Below the pieces are notes generated by a model. It searched no databases and had not been told where the DNA came from. It saw only the letters and a program-made list of their open reading frames with translations. This document shows, in pieces, positions 53,761-64,000 of a stretch of 64,000 bases of DNA. The stretch lies in contig FN648111.1 of the NCBI GenBank assembly GCA_000310025.1, forward strand, positions 124,001 to 188,000. The letters are read 5' to 3'. Position 1 is the first letter of the stretch, and the number at the start of each line of letters is the position of its first letter. This stretch comes from Ectocarpus siliculosus. Its lineage: Eukaryota > Sar > Phaeophyceae > Ectocarpales > Ectocarpaceae. The position numbers and the translations under genes were made by a program.

Positions 53761-56700
53761 CTACAACACTGGGGCTGATCTAGTCTGATCGAACCATGAA
53801 GACTCATGCCCCTTCAACACCCACTGTACTGCCGCGTCGCCGTCACGCCTCTGCACCTGGACCATTTTCTGCTCGAAAAACACGAACTCAGATGAGCTAG
53901 GAGGGGCGCGGCGCTCTCTGTGGGCCTTCTTCGTCGCCTTGGCAATCTCAAGGCGAGCAGTGTCTTCGACCCCGTGGATGAACTCCCGCAGAGAGGAATA
54001 CACCCCTCCCTCCAGCTGAGCTGTCTGTATGCATGGGTGGAACATTGAGGGGGTGGGGGTTGATCCTACAGGGTAGGAGGAAGGCCGAATAAACTCATCG
54101 GTTCAGATTCAACGAAGCTACCAGCAGCCACTCGGTACAGACCTTTACTGTTCACAGCAGATGTGGGCAGGTGGCAAACTTAGTGGAGAACACAGCAGTA
54201 CTTACAAAACTTGAAGATAGGTTGTCAAACAACAATCGTGGCCACACACCTGGGGACCCGCGGCTACATCTACGCCACCATCGTCGAGAGTTTGCCCTGC
54301 CAGCTGAGCCTCCAGCATGCTCTCCATGCTCCCCAATGCCGCCGAAAACGTTTCTTCGGCAAGAGCACCGGCCCCCGACAGAGGTGCCGCAGCTATTGCG
54401 GCCAACGTAGCGCATACCACCTGCAGCACAAACGTCGCCACGCTCACCGACATGCGGAACCAAGTACGGGGGTGCTGGATATCGTACCCCTGGCCATCGG
54501 GCCCACACGGCACAAGCCGATGTGTTGCGGCACACACCAGAAACAGCCGCAATTTCTTTTTGAAGATCCCCTTTCCCTGCTTGAAGTCGTCTTCTCGCCA
54601 CTGGTCCAGTCGTTTGACCCAACACTCCGGTGCTTGCTCCTCGTCGGACAGGCCGCGACCTTGCGCCAAGTCCCACGGGGGAAGGACGCATGCCCTGCGA
54701 GGTGTATCGAACCCTTCGCGTCTCATCGCCATCATCATCACAACGAGGAAGTCGAGCCTACCCATCACCCCATCGTCTGCATCGATCATGTCCACCAAGC
54801 GCGTGTCCACGGCTCCAATCCGCTCTCGTACATCCTGGTGTTGTTGTCCCACTTGCTGCTGGAGGTCGTTAACTAACCGTTCAAGCCTCGCAACCTCGGC
54901 TGAAGCAACGCTAGCGGTGCTCCCAACAGCCTCCCCGCCGATCGGCCCTCTGGCGCCGCGAAGCATGTCGCCCATTTCTTCTTTCACGCCGTCCCACCAT
55001 GCGTCGAATCGTCGCTGGGATTGTTCAGGATGGAGGCCTCGCGCTGCCTGATTGGCGTATCAAGGGGACGGCCATCACTTATGCACAGATATTTGATACG
55101 CTGCTGATACGACGTCCCTCGCGTTTCGGCGTGAGGTTGCATCGCCGGCTGAGCTACGATACGGAAGCTCGATGGAACTGAAACGAGTTCGGTCCTAGAC
55201 GTCCATCCCGAAAACGACACCCAACACCAACTGGCAAAAAAAAACAAGACTGGCAACAAGGTGTAGAGAAATTGGTTGACATGAGCCGATGTCAAGCACC
55301 GATTCCGAAATGTTGGGGCGTTCACACCAGGGAAAACGTTGAAAAGAATGAGTGGGCTCCCCCAACTAGGGACACAAGGGTACACCGTAAAGAGCCATAG
55401 AACCAGCGTCCCTAATACCATCAGGTACACCACGAAGTCACTGCCCTGCGTACACAGTGCTTGTAGGCGTCTAATGCCCACGCTTGTGACCAGGGCCGAG
55501 CACACACACGCAAGATCAGGTGCGTGAAAAACCGACCAAACCTCACCTCTGGACGAAGGACAGGATACCGGTCCTGCGCTTGGACTAATCTCCCGGCCAT
55601 CTCCTGGAACAGCTTGTCTGGAGTACAGGAGAAATAGGAACGTGCGCCAGGAAGTCGCCTGGTGAATGGTGACTTGGCACAACAGCTACACTCTTGCCGC
55701 GAAAGGAGAAATACACTAGCGTTGCACAGGTAAAGTCACACAACATGGACCCACAAAGAAACACGTCAACGCGTTGTCCATCTTTGTCTTCCGGCAACCG
55801 ACCATAGCACTCATATGATAAATTAATCAACGACGCTAGGTGCGCGGTGGCCTCAACTCGTTCGCGGAGCACATACAGTTACACCCATCGTGTACGTAGA
55901 TGCTAGGGTATCGTAGGGATGTCTAATTACAGTAGGGATGACATCCAAACCAGCGCCGATGGTCCCAACCGTGAGCTGTTGCGGAAAGTGATCCGAACAC
56001 GACGTGTTGTGGAACGCTTCCGTGAGCGCCGGGTGCCCCGTTTAATGAGAAAGGTGCAACTCGCCACCCTCACGCGCACCTACGCAGTCATGTACGTCGA
56101 CGATCTCCAAGATGTACATCGCCGCAGCGCCCAGTCCTCCGGTCCTTGAGTTGCAAAGGCTGCAAGTCTCACCTAACAAGATGTTGTCGCCGGGTCGAGT
56201 CGCCTGCCGTACGAGACATACAAGCCGGCCATTCGGAAGAGTTTGGTAGATGGAAAACAATCAATACAGAAGATGATCGGGGGTTGCGAGATTTACGAAG
56301 CGCACGAACGGCGTGTTGAGCGCCAAACACCAACATACAACCTGACAAATGACGTTGGCAATGCTGCCGGTAGACTGCTGCCGGTATGCTGAATTTAGCA
56401 ATCGACGTGTGTCCCCTATGCCCACCGGAGAAAACCCAGAAGCAGCTACAAACTCACCGCCTTGCTAATCTGCATCTCTTGCTCATGCTGAGGGCATTTG
56501 AGGGAGGCGCGCCATCGCAGCCCCGGAAATTCCGAGCACATCGCCTGAAACACCGAGGTGCCAAACGATAGCGCTGCCCAGGGAGCGGCGGTACTGATGC
56601 TGCCGTACACCTTCATGTCGACCTCACACGTCTCGTGCGAGTATTCTATCAGCAACGCAAACGTCTTTGCGGCCACGCCACCTAGACTGCCTTGCACCAG

Positions 56701-59700
56701 CACGCCAAAGCACCAAAATGTTCGGAGCGCGCCTAGCCTGCAGCATCGCGTAAGCATCTTTTCGAGGCCCCAGGAGGCACGCCAAGGAAAACTTTCCACG
56801 TCATGCTCAGCACGGCTGTGTGGTCGCGGCGGAAGTCGTCCAGCTCCTTGCCTACATCTTCAGGACGTTTTTCATGGAGTCTGAGTAGAACGACCAGCCC
56901 CTCGGCGGGATCATCGTCTAGCGGGTACGTGAGTCCCAGCGAATCAAGCGCGGGGAGGACGTAGTTGCTAAGACCATCAGGCCACAGCACTCTGGCAAGC
57001 GACGGTTCGAGGACACCATTTCCTTTCAGCCTATTCCAAGACGCGATGTGCTTGTCCTCCTTCAGCGTGATTCCTGTGTCGCCCAGGGACACATCGCCAC
57101 AAAATGGATCCTCGTCATCCCTGTGGTTCAGGAGTGGCTTCAGACTTTGGGTTAGCCACGTTACGTCAAGAAAAACGTAAGTCTCGTGGCGGACCAGGGA
57201 ACCCTCGTGCTCCCTGCGGACACCGGCGTATCGTGGCAAGTACGAAACGAACGGGATGTATTTCAACGGCACGGGAAAAGAGGCATCAGAAGACGAATGT
57301 CATCACATGCTTAGTCACTCGCCCGCAGCACCTAAAACAGACAAGAGGCAGGTTCTCCGAAGTATCGTTGACAAATGGAGGGGGATTCCAAACAATGTTG
57401 GCAAACGGAGGGAGGAAATCAACCGAAACCGTTTCTGGTACAGGGTCCAAACCAACCCCGCAGTGTTGCAAAGTTTTCGATTCACACAATGCAGTATCGG
57501 TCATATGCTCTCCAAACCAGTACGTCGTGGTTTTCTCCTGCGGGACTAAGGGGCCGCTGGGAGGGAGGCATTCCACCCTTGGTGCCGACGTGGGTACATC
57601 CTCTCTATGTTCCCACCACAGGTCGTCCCTACAGGTACAGTTCCTTCTTTGTTGCGAGTCGTTGGACCAATTCGTCGCCTGAAATTTTGTTTCATTCACT
57701 TGGAGGTAGAGCATGTATAGCTTGCATTCCTACGAGCAGGCCGCCAGTTAACGCGGTCCAGCATACCTGATAAGGAGTGCGCCTTCAACAGCGTGGTCAG
57801 GGTTGACGATTGATCCTCCATCTCCCTGAAGAGCTACGACTACGTCATTCCATTTCGTATGGGCATACCTCCTACGCCCCGGTTGCGCTGGTAGACTGCG
57901 GGGACGACCTCTGTGGCGCTTTTCGGTCCACCCGACGCGAGAACCGTCTGGTGAGCCGGATCTACGGGGTCCCTGCAAATGTCGCCAAGAGAACCTCGGT
58001 TGATACGAACTTCATGACAATGATGTACACGTGAACAAACAATAGCTTTATGTAGCTCTGTTGACATACGACATGAGGTAGAGTTCAATGGGATATCGAG
58101 GTGACCAGAAACATAAACAACCTGTGAGCTCAGCGTCGAACTCGCCTGCCGCTCCCGAGAGCATCCAACACCTCAAGAGCGATATTCCAGCTGCGAGGGA
58201 GCACGAGGGATGCACCTCGAAGGTCACTCTGGCTGTTGTACATGACCCGGTGAAGCAAACTCGGATGAGACTCGACGCACGTTCCCTCGCGCCAGTCGCA
58301 GGCCCACGTCGATTGCTCACCCGGACTCTTCCTCTTCCCCAACGTAGCGCCTCCATCCTCGTTAGGGGTTGGCGCCAAGCAGCTCGTCAGGCTCACCCAA
58401 TTCTCAACACGGACAGCGGTCATTCCAGCACCAGACCAACTCTCTAGCCACTTCCCAATAGCGCCTTCAATCCTCCCCGCCGTATCAGCGGCCATTCCGG
58501 CTGCGAGATCGCATTTGGTTGTGACCATGACGACGTCGCTATCAGGAATGCGGAGCGATAACGAGCGCAGCCAATCGCACACGCGTAGTGCTTGGAGCTT
58601 GCTCAGGTCCTTCTTCAGCCGGTCTCCGTCGGTCAAACTACTGTCGCGCTGCCCGAACGCACCGGTGTCGCATACGAGGAGACTCGCGGCTCGAGGCGAG
58701 AGGAACATCTGCAGCAGCCCTGTGTAGGCGACCTGGCCCAAGTGGGAAGGAAAGTGAATGTGTCGTTCGGAGTACAGAGGCTCGCAAAAGTAAGTCACAG
58801 GGGTTGCACACCAAGGGAGGGCGAGTGAAGTATGTCTATTGTTCCCATGTTGTCGATGGAAAAGGTGGCCGAATGTGTTTGTGGTACTAACAGGGGGGGG
58901 CGGCGGGCATTTACTCGATTGTATTCTCTTGTGTGTCACGGCGAAAAACGCGCTGCCGGCGTCGCCATACGCGACAGGCTACGCTTGCTCTATGGGAGGA
59001 CAACCGCAAGACGTTCACCTGTCCTGCGCAATCGTACACTCGGAAGGTAGCGCCATTGACGTCTATCTGCTCGGCGTCCATGTGTACCGTGCTTTCCTCG
59101 GGTCCACGGGTAGGGGTAGGTCGCCCAGTCCTCAAGATCTGGCGCAAGCTGCCCGAAACCAAGCAGGTACGTTGTGGGTGGGAACTACTAACGCAAAACA
59201 AGGTGGCAACAAACACAATACATCCAAAGGTGTCCCCCACCCCCAAAGAAAACATGCGATCTTCGTTCAGACGAAACACAAATGATTGGATACCCTGCCC
59301 CGGGCAAGTTGAACACAGGGATACATGTATCCTACATGTTTCAGCGTATCCTGCACCAAACTTCATCACACCAGGTGGGGACGTGATAATCGCGTGGACG
59401 GGTGCTTGAACGAGTTAGATGACACTTGGGGGGGTCAAATCAGTCATATCCTGTGGGTAGGACACCCTCGACTTCGCTCTAGTTCAACGATGCCAATCCA
59501 AAGGTACCGGGCCACCATCGTTAGCCATTTTACCACCAATATCATCAAAGGCGAAACCAGACTTACCTAGTTTTCCCGGCACCCTCTTGTCCGACAAGAA
59601 CGATCTTCATCATTTTTCGCCCGACAGGAGCGATGCCTTCTGCAAACAGATCGGTGAAGTATTGTACTCTTGCACTGCTGGTGCCCCCTTGCTCACCACC

Positions 59701-59818
59701 GCTTCTGGTGGTTCTTGCCACGGGTTTTTGTGGACATATAGCCCAAGCTGTGATAGCGTCGCCAGCAGTGCTTCCAGTTGTTTCGGAAGTGAGTTACTAG
59801 CTGCGGTGTACGGGCAGG

Positions 59819-61124
59819 TATGACACGTGAGAAAAAGTACTTGGCTAATGTGTAGATCGAAGCAATACGGCGAACGGCCGTCGGACACGGCCACGGACCT
59901 GCTTTACCCGGCTACGATACAAGCCATCTCGCTGCACGGCTGTGGTGTCTACCCTTCGCTCGTGATGGCTAGATATGATACCACCCGATCCGGGCATTTT
60001 CTACTGGAAGAACTGATATTCAGATGATGCCCATCGAACATTCGAGCGAAAACAATAATATTCTTGCGCTCGGCGACACTTGGTCATAAATACCATGACA
60101 CGTTTATGTCGATTCAGTTACCCCCAGGCCATCACTCGCCGGCGCTCGGCGACACTAGGGCCGTCTGGCGTATCTTCCTCAACGACACCATCCTCCTATT
60201 TATCTCATCAACTCTTTCGAGTAAAAGCGTACCATGTGCATTGCAACCATTTCCCGAACGCGGGAGAAACACGCCAGACGCATCTAGCCCACCCCTCGTC
60301 ACGCCAGAACGCTTGGGTATGGTCATAATGTGCGCTCGACGAGGGGACTAACTGCGAGCACGTGTGCATTCCACTTGAGATTCAATGGGGCCCTTCGCCT
60401 CTCACGTTACACCGGTAAGGGCAATAACTCCATCACAATGCTCCCCGAAGTCCGGTCGGGGACATTAGTTACGGTCAGTGAGGAAATTTGAAGCGATCAA
60501 AAGGGATCGAGTCGCTGACCCAACGACCGGAAAGAGCACACAAACGGAAAAAAGGCCTATTCATATGCTTTCAATGGCGCACACAGTCTCACCCCACGTT
60601 GCAGAGGGGAAACGCACCGTCAATGTGCGTTCCGTGTACCGGTCGTGGTGTTCCCAGGGCAGCATAACCAAAGTGGACAACTTTAAGTCATATGCGTTGC
60701 GTGTTCTGGCCGACCCCATTCGTTCTGTTTGTTGCTATCGTCGTCCCAGATTGCGGCCAGGTGACGTCGGCCACAATGCTGGCTGATCTGGCCTTGACAA
60801 GTTGGGAATACCCTGTCTTGCCGACCATAAGCTCTAACGTGATATTTACATCGACCATGACGTCCTCTACATTCTTCCGAGTGAATGGATCAGGCTGGTG
60901 CTTGACATCACTTACTGAAGAATCATGCCCAGACCCACGCCCGCATGCGCTCTTCGAGACTAGACCTCCAGGCGTATCTCCCCAACGACACCAGCCTCAT
61001 CCGTGAGATCCTACCTCATCCAAGCTGCGGAGAGAAAGCTTGCCGTGCACATTGGGAAAAATGCTGGATCTCAAGGGGGGAACACGCCAAACGCATCCAC
61101 CCCGCGCCTCTCCATGCCACTCAC
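59819..61124. repeat. Gene B cassette that lost its LRR exon
   Basis: Follows cassette order (conserved block at 60130-60200, then GACGCATCTAGCCCA at about 60279) but jumps at about 60305 from the pre-exon sequence straight to GGTATGGTCATAATGTGCG, which in gene A lies about 360 bases further on. Confidence 0.75.
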
Positions 61125-61196
61125 CTGTAAGCCGGTTGTAGGCGAGGTCACGCCTCTCGAGGTCGGTGAGGGCGCCCAGCTCCTTGGGGATGGAAC
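61125..61196 (-). pseudogene. Gene B sole LRR exon
   Basis: 72 bases, phase 1, acceptor CGCAG|GTTCC, donor GTGAGT. Core reads LERRDLAYNRL, distinct from all six repeats of gene A. Confidence 0.85.
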
Positions 61197-62168
61197 CTGC
61201 GCGACCATGGCACCGGTAAGGCTTGGACACGTCGGAGACTGTAGCAATCACACATCTTGCCTTGTGTCACACGCGCCCGCTGTGAACTGACTGAACATCT
61301 ATCCCACACCAGCTGTCCGAAATTGAGCCCGTTCGACTTTACCCCGTACGATTGTTCCTTCTATTCCCGCATCGGGACAAATTCCGGGAAGCGCCCAAAT
61401 GGTGGGCGTCCATTCAACGAAAGTCCCAGCACAACTCGATGCAGTTGTCTTCAGTCGCTGAGTGAGGTATCAATGTGTGTTCGGGAGAGGGTCTAGCCGT
61501 GAGCACATACATGTGGATCTCATTTGGGTTTACATGGTGCCATTCGTTTCTTACGGTAGCCTGGTGCAGCATCAATCGATCATTATGATCCAAGTAGCAT
61601 CGGTAGGTACAGTGTAAGCGGTCTGTTACATCATTTGCAATCATCAGAGAGCAGCGAGTCTCCAACCCAGCGATGGGAAAAGGGCGCACAAACGATACAC
61701 AACTCGCGCTTTCCAGGGCGCACACAGTCTACACACCCCGCGTTGCGGAGAGGAAACGCGGCGGGTATCGAGTTATACTCTGGTGCATCGTGCTCTGTTA
61801 GGCACAGGCGGTGCCGAATCACGCCAGAGTCTGTCCGTTCTGTGTACCCTTCGTGGTGTTCCCATGGTACCAAAACCGAAGTCGACAACTTACAGTCATG
61901 GACGGCGCGAGCTCTTTATGGTTCCATTCGTCTGGTTCTTGCAATTGTCACCCCGCTTTGCTGTCAGCTGACGTGTGGCACAATACTGGCCGATCTGGGA
62001 TTGACACGTTGGAAAAACCCGTCTTGCCCAGCGTACGTTCCAATGTGAAGTGACGATAATGACGTCCTTTCCATGTTTCCGAGTGAAAGAATCACTGTGG
62101 TCCTTGGCAACACTCGTTGATGAAGTACGCACGATTAATTGTGCTTTCACCACATCCAGACCCTTGGA
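61197..62168. repeat. Gene B outermost cassette intron
   Basis: Cassette intron sequence continues to about 62163 (ACATCCAGACCC) and then stops abruptly, marking the end of the duplicated segment and the 5' truncation of gene B. Confidence 0.75.
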
Positions 62169-62182
62169 AAAGACACAACGAC

Positions 62183-62252
62183 ACGGAACAGGGAACAGGG
62201 AATTCCGAGTTATCTGTTCCCGATTTCCCTGTTCCCTGTTCCCTGTTCCCCG
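62183..62252. repeat. Heptamer GGAACAG inverted array
   Basis: Copies of GGAACAG on the left and CTGTTCC on the right of a short spacer; the array can fold into a hairpin. It sits directly at the duplication breakpoint. Confidence 0.85.
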
Positions 62253-62288
62253 TTTGGTCTACAGTAGTAGAGCGTTTTCGTGCATGGG

Positions 62289-63479
62289 CTACACCCACAC
62301 AAGGAATGTCCCAAGAAATGGTATTCCGACATGGAGACCACATTTACCACCAAGCCGTTGAGCCGTTACATACATGTAGCACTTGGACAGCAGTACAGGC
62401 CCAGTACATTTGTAGACTGCGCGACTCCCTTTTTCTGATCGTTACGTCATTGCTCGCTTTGCTCGACACACAGCGGGTCCACTTGGCTTTGCTCACCATA
62501 GAGCAGCGGTACGAGGATGAAAAGTAGCACCTGGCACGGAGGATATCACACTTCCAACGACCTTTCCCACCCGGCCTGCTGTTTTCAGCATCGTGAGGGC
62601 AGGGTGCAGTGTCACAACTGGGTGTTGCCTGCGGTTTTCCCCTTCCCGCCCGTTTTCCGGTTGCAACCCCTCTTTCACCACTCCCTGTCGAAAGGTATAG
62701 ACGGGCTCACTGATCACAGAGCGGTAGCGGCGCTGAGGGCCATTAACACATACATGACCAATCCGACAGAACTAGCGTGTCGGAGGTCCTACTGCTCGAT
62801 CTACCGCTGCACGGTGCCGTCAAGCTGTGGACCAGTTTTCCGAATTTATTTCCGTATTTTCCGCTCAACGGAGACGGGAGGCACATCATTTCAACCTTGA
62901 CACACGTGCGTCCTGCCAACAACGGACACGAGCCACACCCCACCTGAGCGCGCTTGGTGTGCAGGTAGACTGGAATCTCGAGACGACAACAATGCAAGTG
63001 CCTTCGCTCGTCCGATCGGTCGGCACGTGGCATGCAGGACCTCAGGTACTTGTGTGCTTGTGTGCTAGTTGCGGGCGAACGCGGGCGAACAGCACTGTCA
63101 GCAGGGTTTCGCAGGAACGCCTCGCAAACCGACGGTTTCAGCTTTTGTTTGAAATTTCTGATCACGTGACGACTGACGACAACGACTTTTCCAATTAGAA
63201 TTTTCGACCGTTTGCGCTGCTTCGCCAATCACCTGCTACCGTGACTGTATAGGGCAGCGCAGGTACCGGGAGGACTCGAGGAAGGAGACATGTTGGTGCC
63301 TGCCACCCACGACTCACTCTACTGCCCGCGACGCCGTACGCATGAAAGGATTGTAGATACTCTCAGCTTGTCAGAGAGGCGCGTCTCCGTCCCGGCACCG
63401 TATCTCCTCTCCTCTGACGACGTTCCTGGGAAGGAACAGGGTTCGGCGGGTGTAGCGTTCGTACGCCTGAGCATGCCCA
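62289..63479. other. Dispersed repeat blocks, no gene recognised
   Basis: 62294-62331 (AAGGAATGTCCCAAGAAATG) matches 49480-49512. 62936-63000 and 63197-63235 match 49017-49080 and 49869-49910 in the same order, with about 590 bases more between them in the other copy. Probably remnants of one repeat family. Confidence 0.6.
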
Positions 63480-63760
63480 AGACCATGTACGCGTTTTTCT
63501 TTGCGGATGTCGGTGGCCCTTGAACTGTAACGAAACCCCAGATACTCTTCCCTGCGAAATAAGGGAGTACTATAGTGAGGCCTTGTTCCTTTAAACTTTG
63601 TCGCAGAGGGGCCGGTGGCCTTTCCGAGGCGGGGGATGTGACAATATTCGCAGAGCATGACAACCTCCAACACCTTGCTCGACCAGGGGTTGTCGCGCTA
63701 TATTCACTTCTCCGCCTCATGAGCGTTTCCGCTTCCCGAAAGTGCAGTATGGGGCTCGAG
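63480..63760 (+). pseudogene. Relic of the PDZ segment of the 12.5-kb gene
   Basis: The frame with GGLSEAGDVTIFAEHDNLQHLA then PGVVALYSLL parallels GLLEAGDEIIAVDEHNLQHLA and EVVELLRS at 12774-12875. Upstream, FFFADVGGP recalls AAFADLAVL. An in-frame stop (near 63561) and lost PDZ residues show it is non-functional. Confidence 0.6.
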
Positions 63761-63766
63761 GTCGCA

Positions 63767-64000
63767 CGCCGAAACTGCCCTTCATCAAGGTTGACCGAGG
63801 TCGGTGGAAATTGTTCTGCTGTAGCACAGCGTTGGTCCCACTCTGACGGGTAAAATAAACACGTTTGGCAAGGCAAGCAAGCGAAGGATGGCGAGCTTCT
63901 TGTGTTTTCACAGGCCAAGACCTACCGTGTTGGCTTCGCGCAACGGTTGTTTGTAGCGTCCTCCATTGGGCTCTTCTGTAGACTGTTGATTTCCTGATGT
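63767..64000. repeat. Dispersed repeat shared with about 15005-15220
   Basis: CGCCGAAACT, CATCAAGGTTG, GAGGTCGGTGG and GTGTTTTCAC landmarks occur in the same order in both places. The window ends here with nothing else recognised. Confidence 0.5.

Larger units (their letters stand above)
53761..61196 (-). pseudogene. Gene B: LRR-ROCO pseudogene
   Basis: Paralogue of gene A with the same exon lengths: LRR 61125-61196; ROC 59567-about 59795, 59019-59148, 58146-58732; COR 57767-57972, 56458-57213; then 56080-56206, 55547-55617, 54250-55047, 53761-54024. The capping exon is missing and only one LRR exon remains. Three frameshifts are visible against gene A: a 5-base insertion near 59660 in the P-loop exon, a 13-base deletion near 57861 in COR exon 1 (206 instead of 219 bases), and a 1-base deletion near 56766 in COR exon 2. 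One acceptor (at 56207) reads GG instead of AG, though an in-frame AG lies three bases downstream. The last exons keep gene A lengths, so decay is probably recent. A shortened transcript cannot be excluded. Confidence 0.85.

Noticed and set aside
63319-63918. 199-aa minus-strand ORF
   Set aside because: Overlaps the PDZ relic and a dispersed repeat on the other strand; no recognisable motif, probably chance.

Overview
The window reads as nuclear DNA of a brown alga, most likely Ectocarpus or a close relative. Two features point there: a multi-exon gene with EsV-1-7 cysteine repeats, and LRR-ROCO GTPase genes in which every 24-residue leucine-rich repeat sits alone on a 72-base exon. Both are hallmarks reported for Ectocarpus. 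Long introns, GC-rich coding exons and many decayed transposons fit. This is inference from family knowledge; no database was searched.

Layout. 1-2802: no recognised gene. 2803-10701 (+): a five-exon EsV-1-7 gene whose joined exons give 624 aa in one open frame. Its last intron holds a TIR element invaded by a dead, 5'-truncated LINE. 12522-13409 (+): a 295-aa protein combining a PDZ-like and a KH-like domain; a decayed copy of its PDZ part lies at the far right end. 15.3-16.0 kb: mariner transposase remnant, a TTAGGG palindrome and a G-rich minisatellite. 17795-34374 (-): an intact 16-exon LRR-ROCO gene (gene A, 1263 aa): capping exon, six LRR exons at 1.2-kb spacing, a ROC GTPase domain, a COR domain and a coiled-coil C-terminus. 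34.4-43.5 kb: repeats, inverted repeats, two weak ORFs and a third relic of the ROCO 3' flank. 43.6-48.25 kb (+): a decayed tyrosine-recombinase retrotransposon with Gag, RT/RNase H and recombinase. 48.9-52.4 kb: minisatellites, a tRNA-like sequence, a 204-bp MITE and a Helitron-like end. 53761-61196 (-): gene B, a paralogous copy of the ROCO gene, truncated at its 5' side and broken by three frameshifts.

The most informative part is the LRR array. Six 1.2-kb cassettes each carry one phase-1 72-base exon, so cassettes can be gained, lost or swapped without breaking the frame. Two neighbouring cassettes have introns that are almost identical, yet their LRR exons differ at about 15 of 72 bases, mostly in codons for the exposed face of the repeat. 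Gene B shows the opposite process: one cassette has lost its LRR exon by a clean deletion. The window therefore holds a working receptor-like gene and a decaying sister that together show how such a family diversifies.
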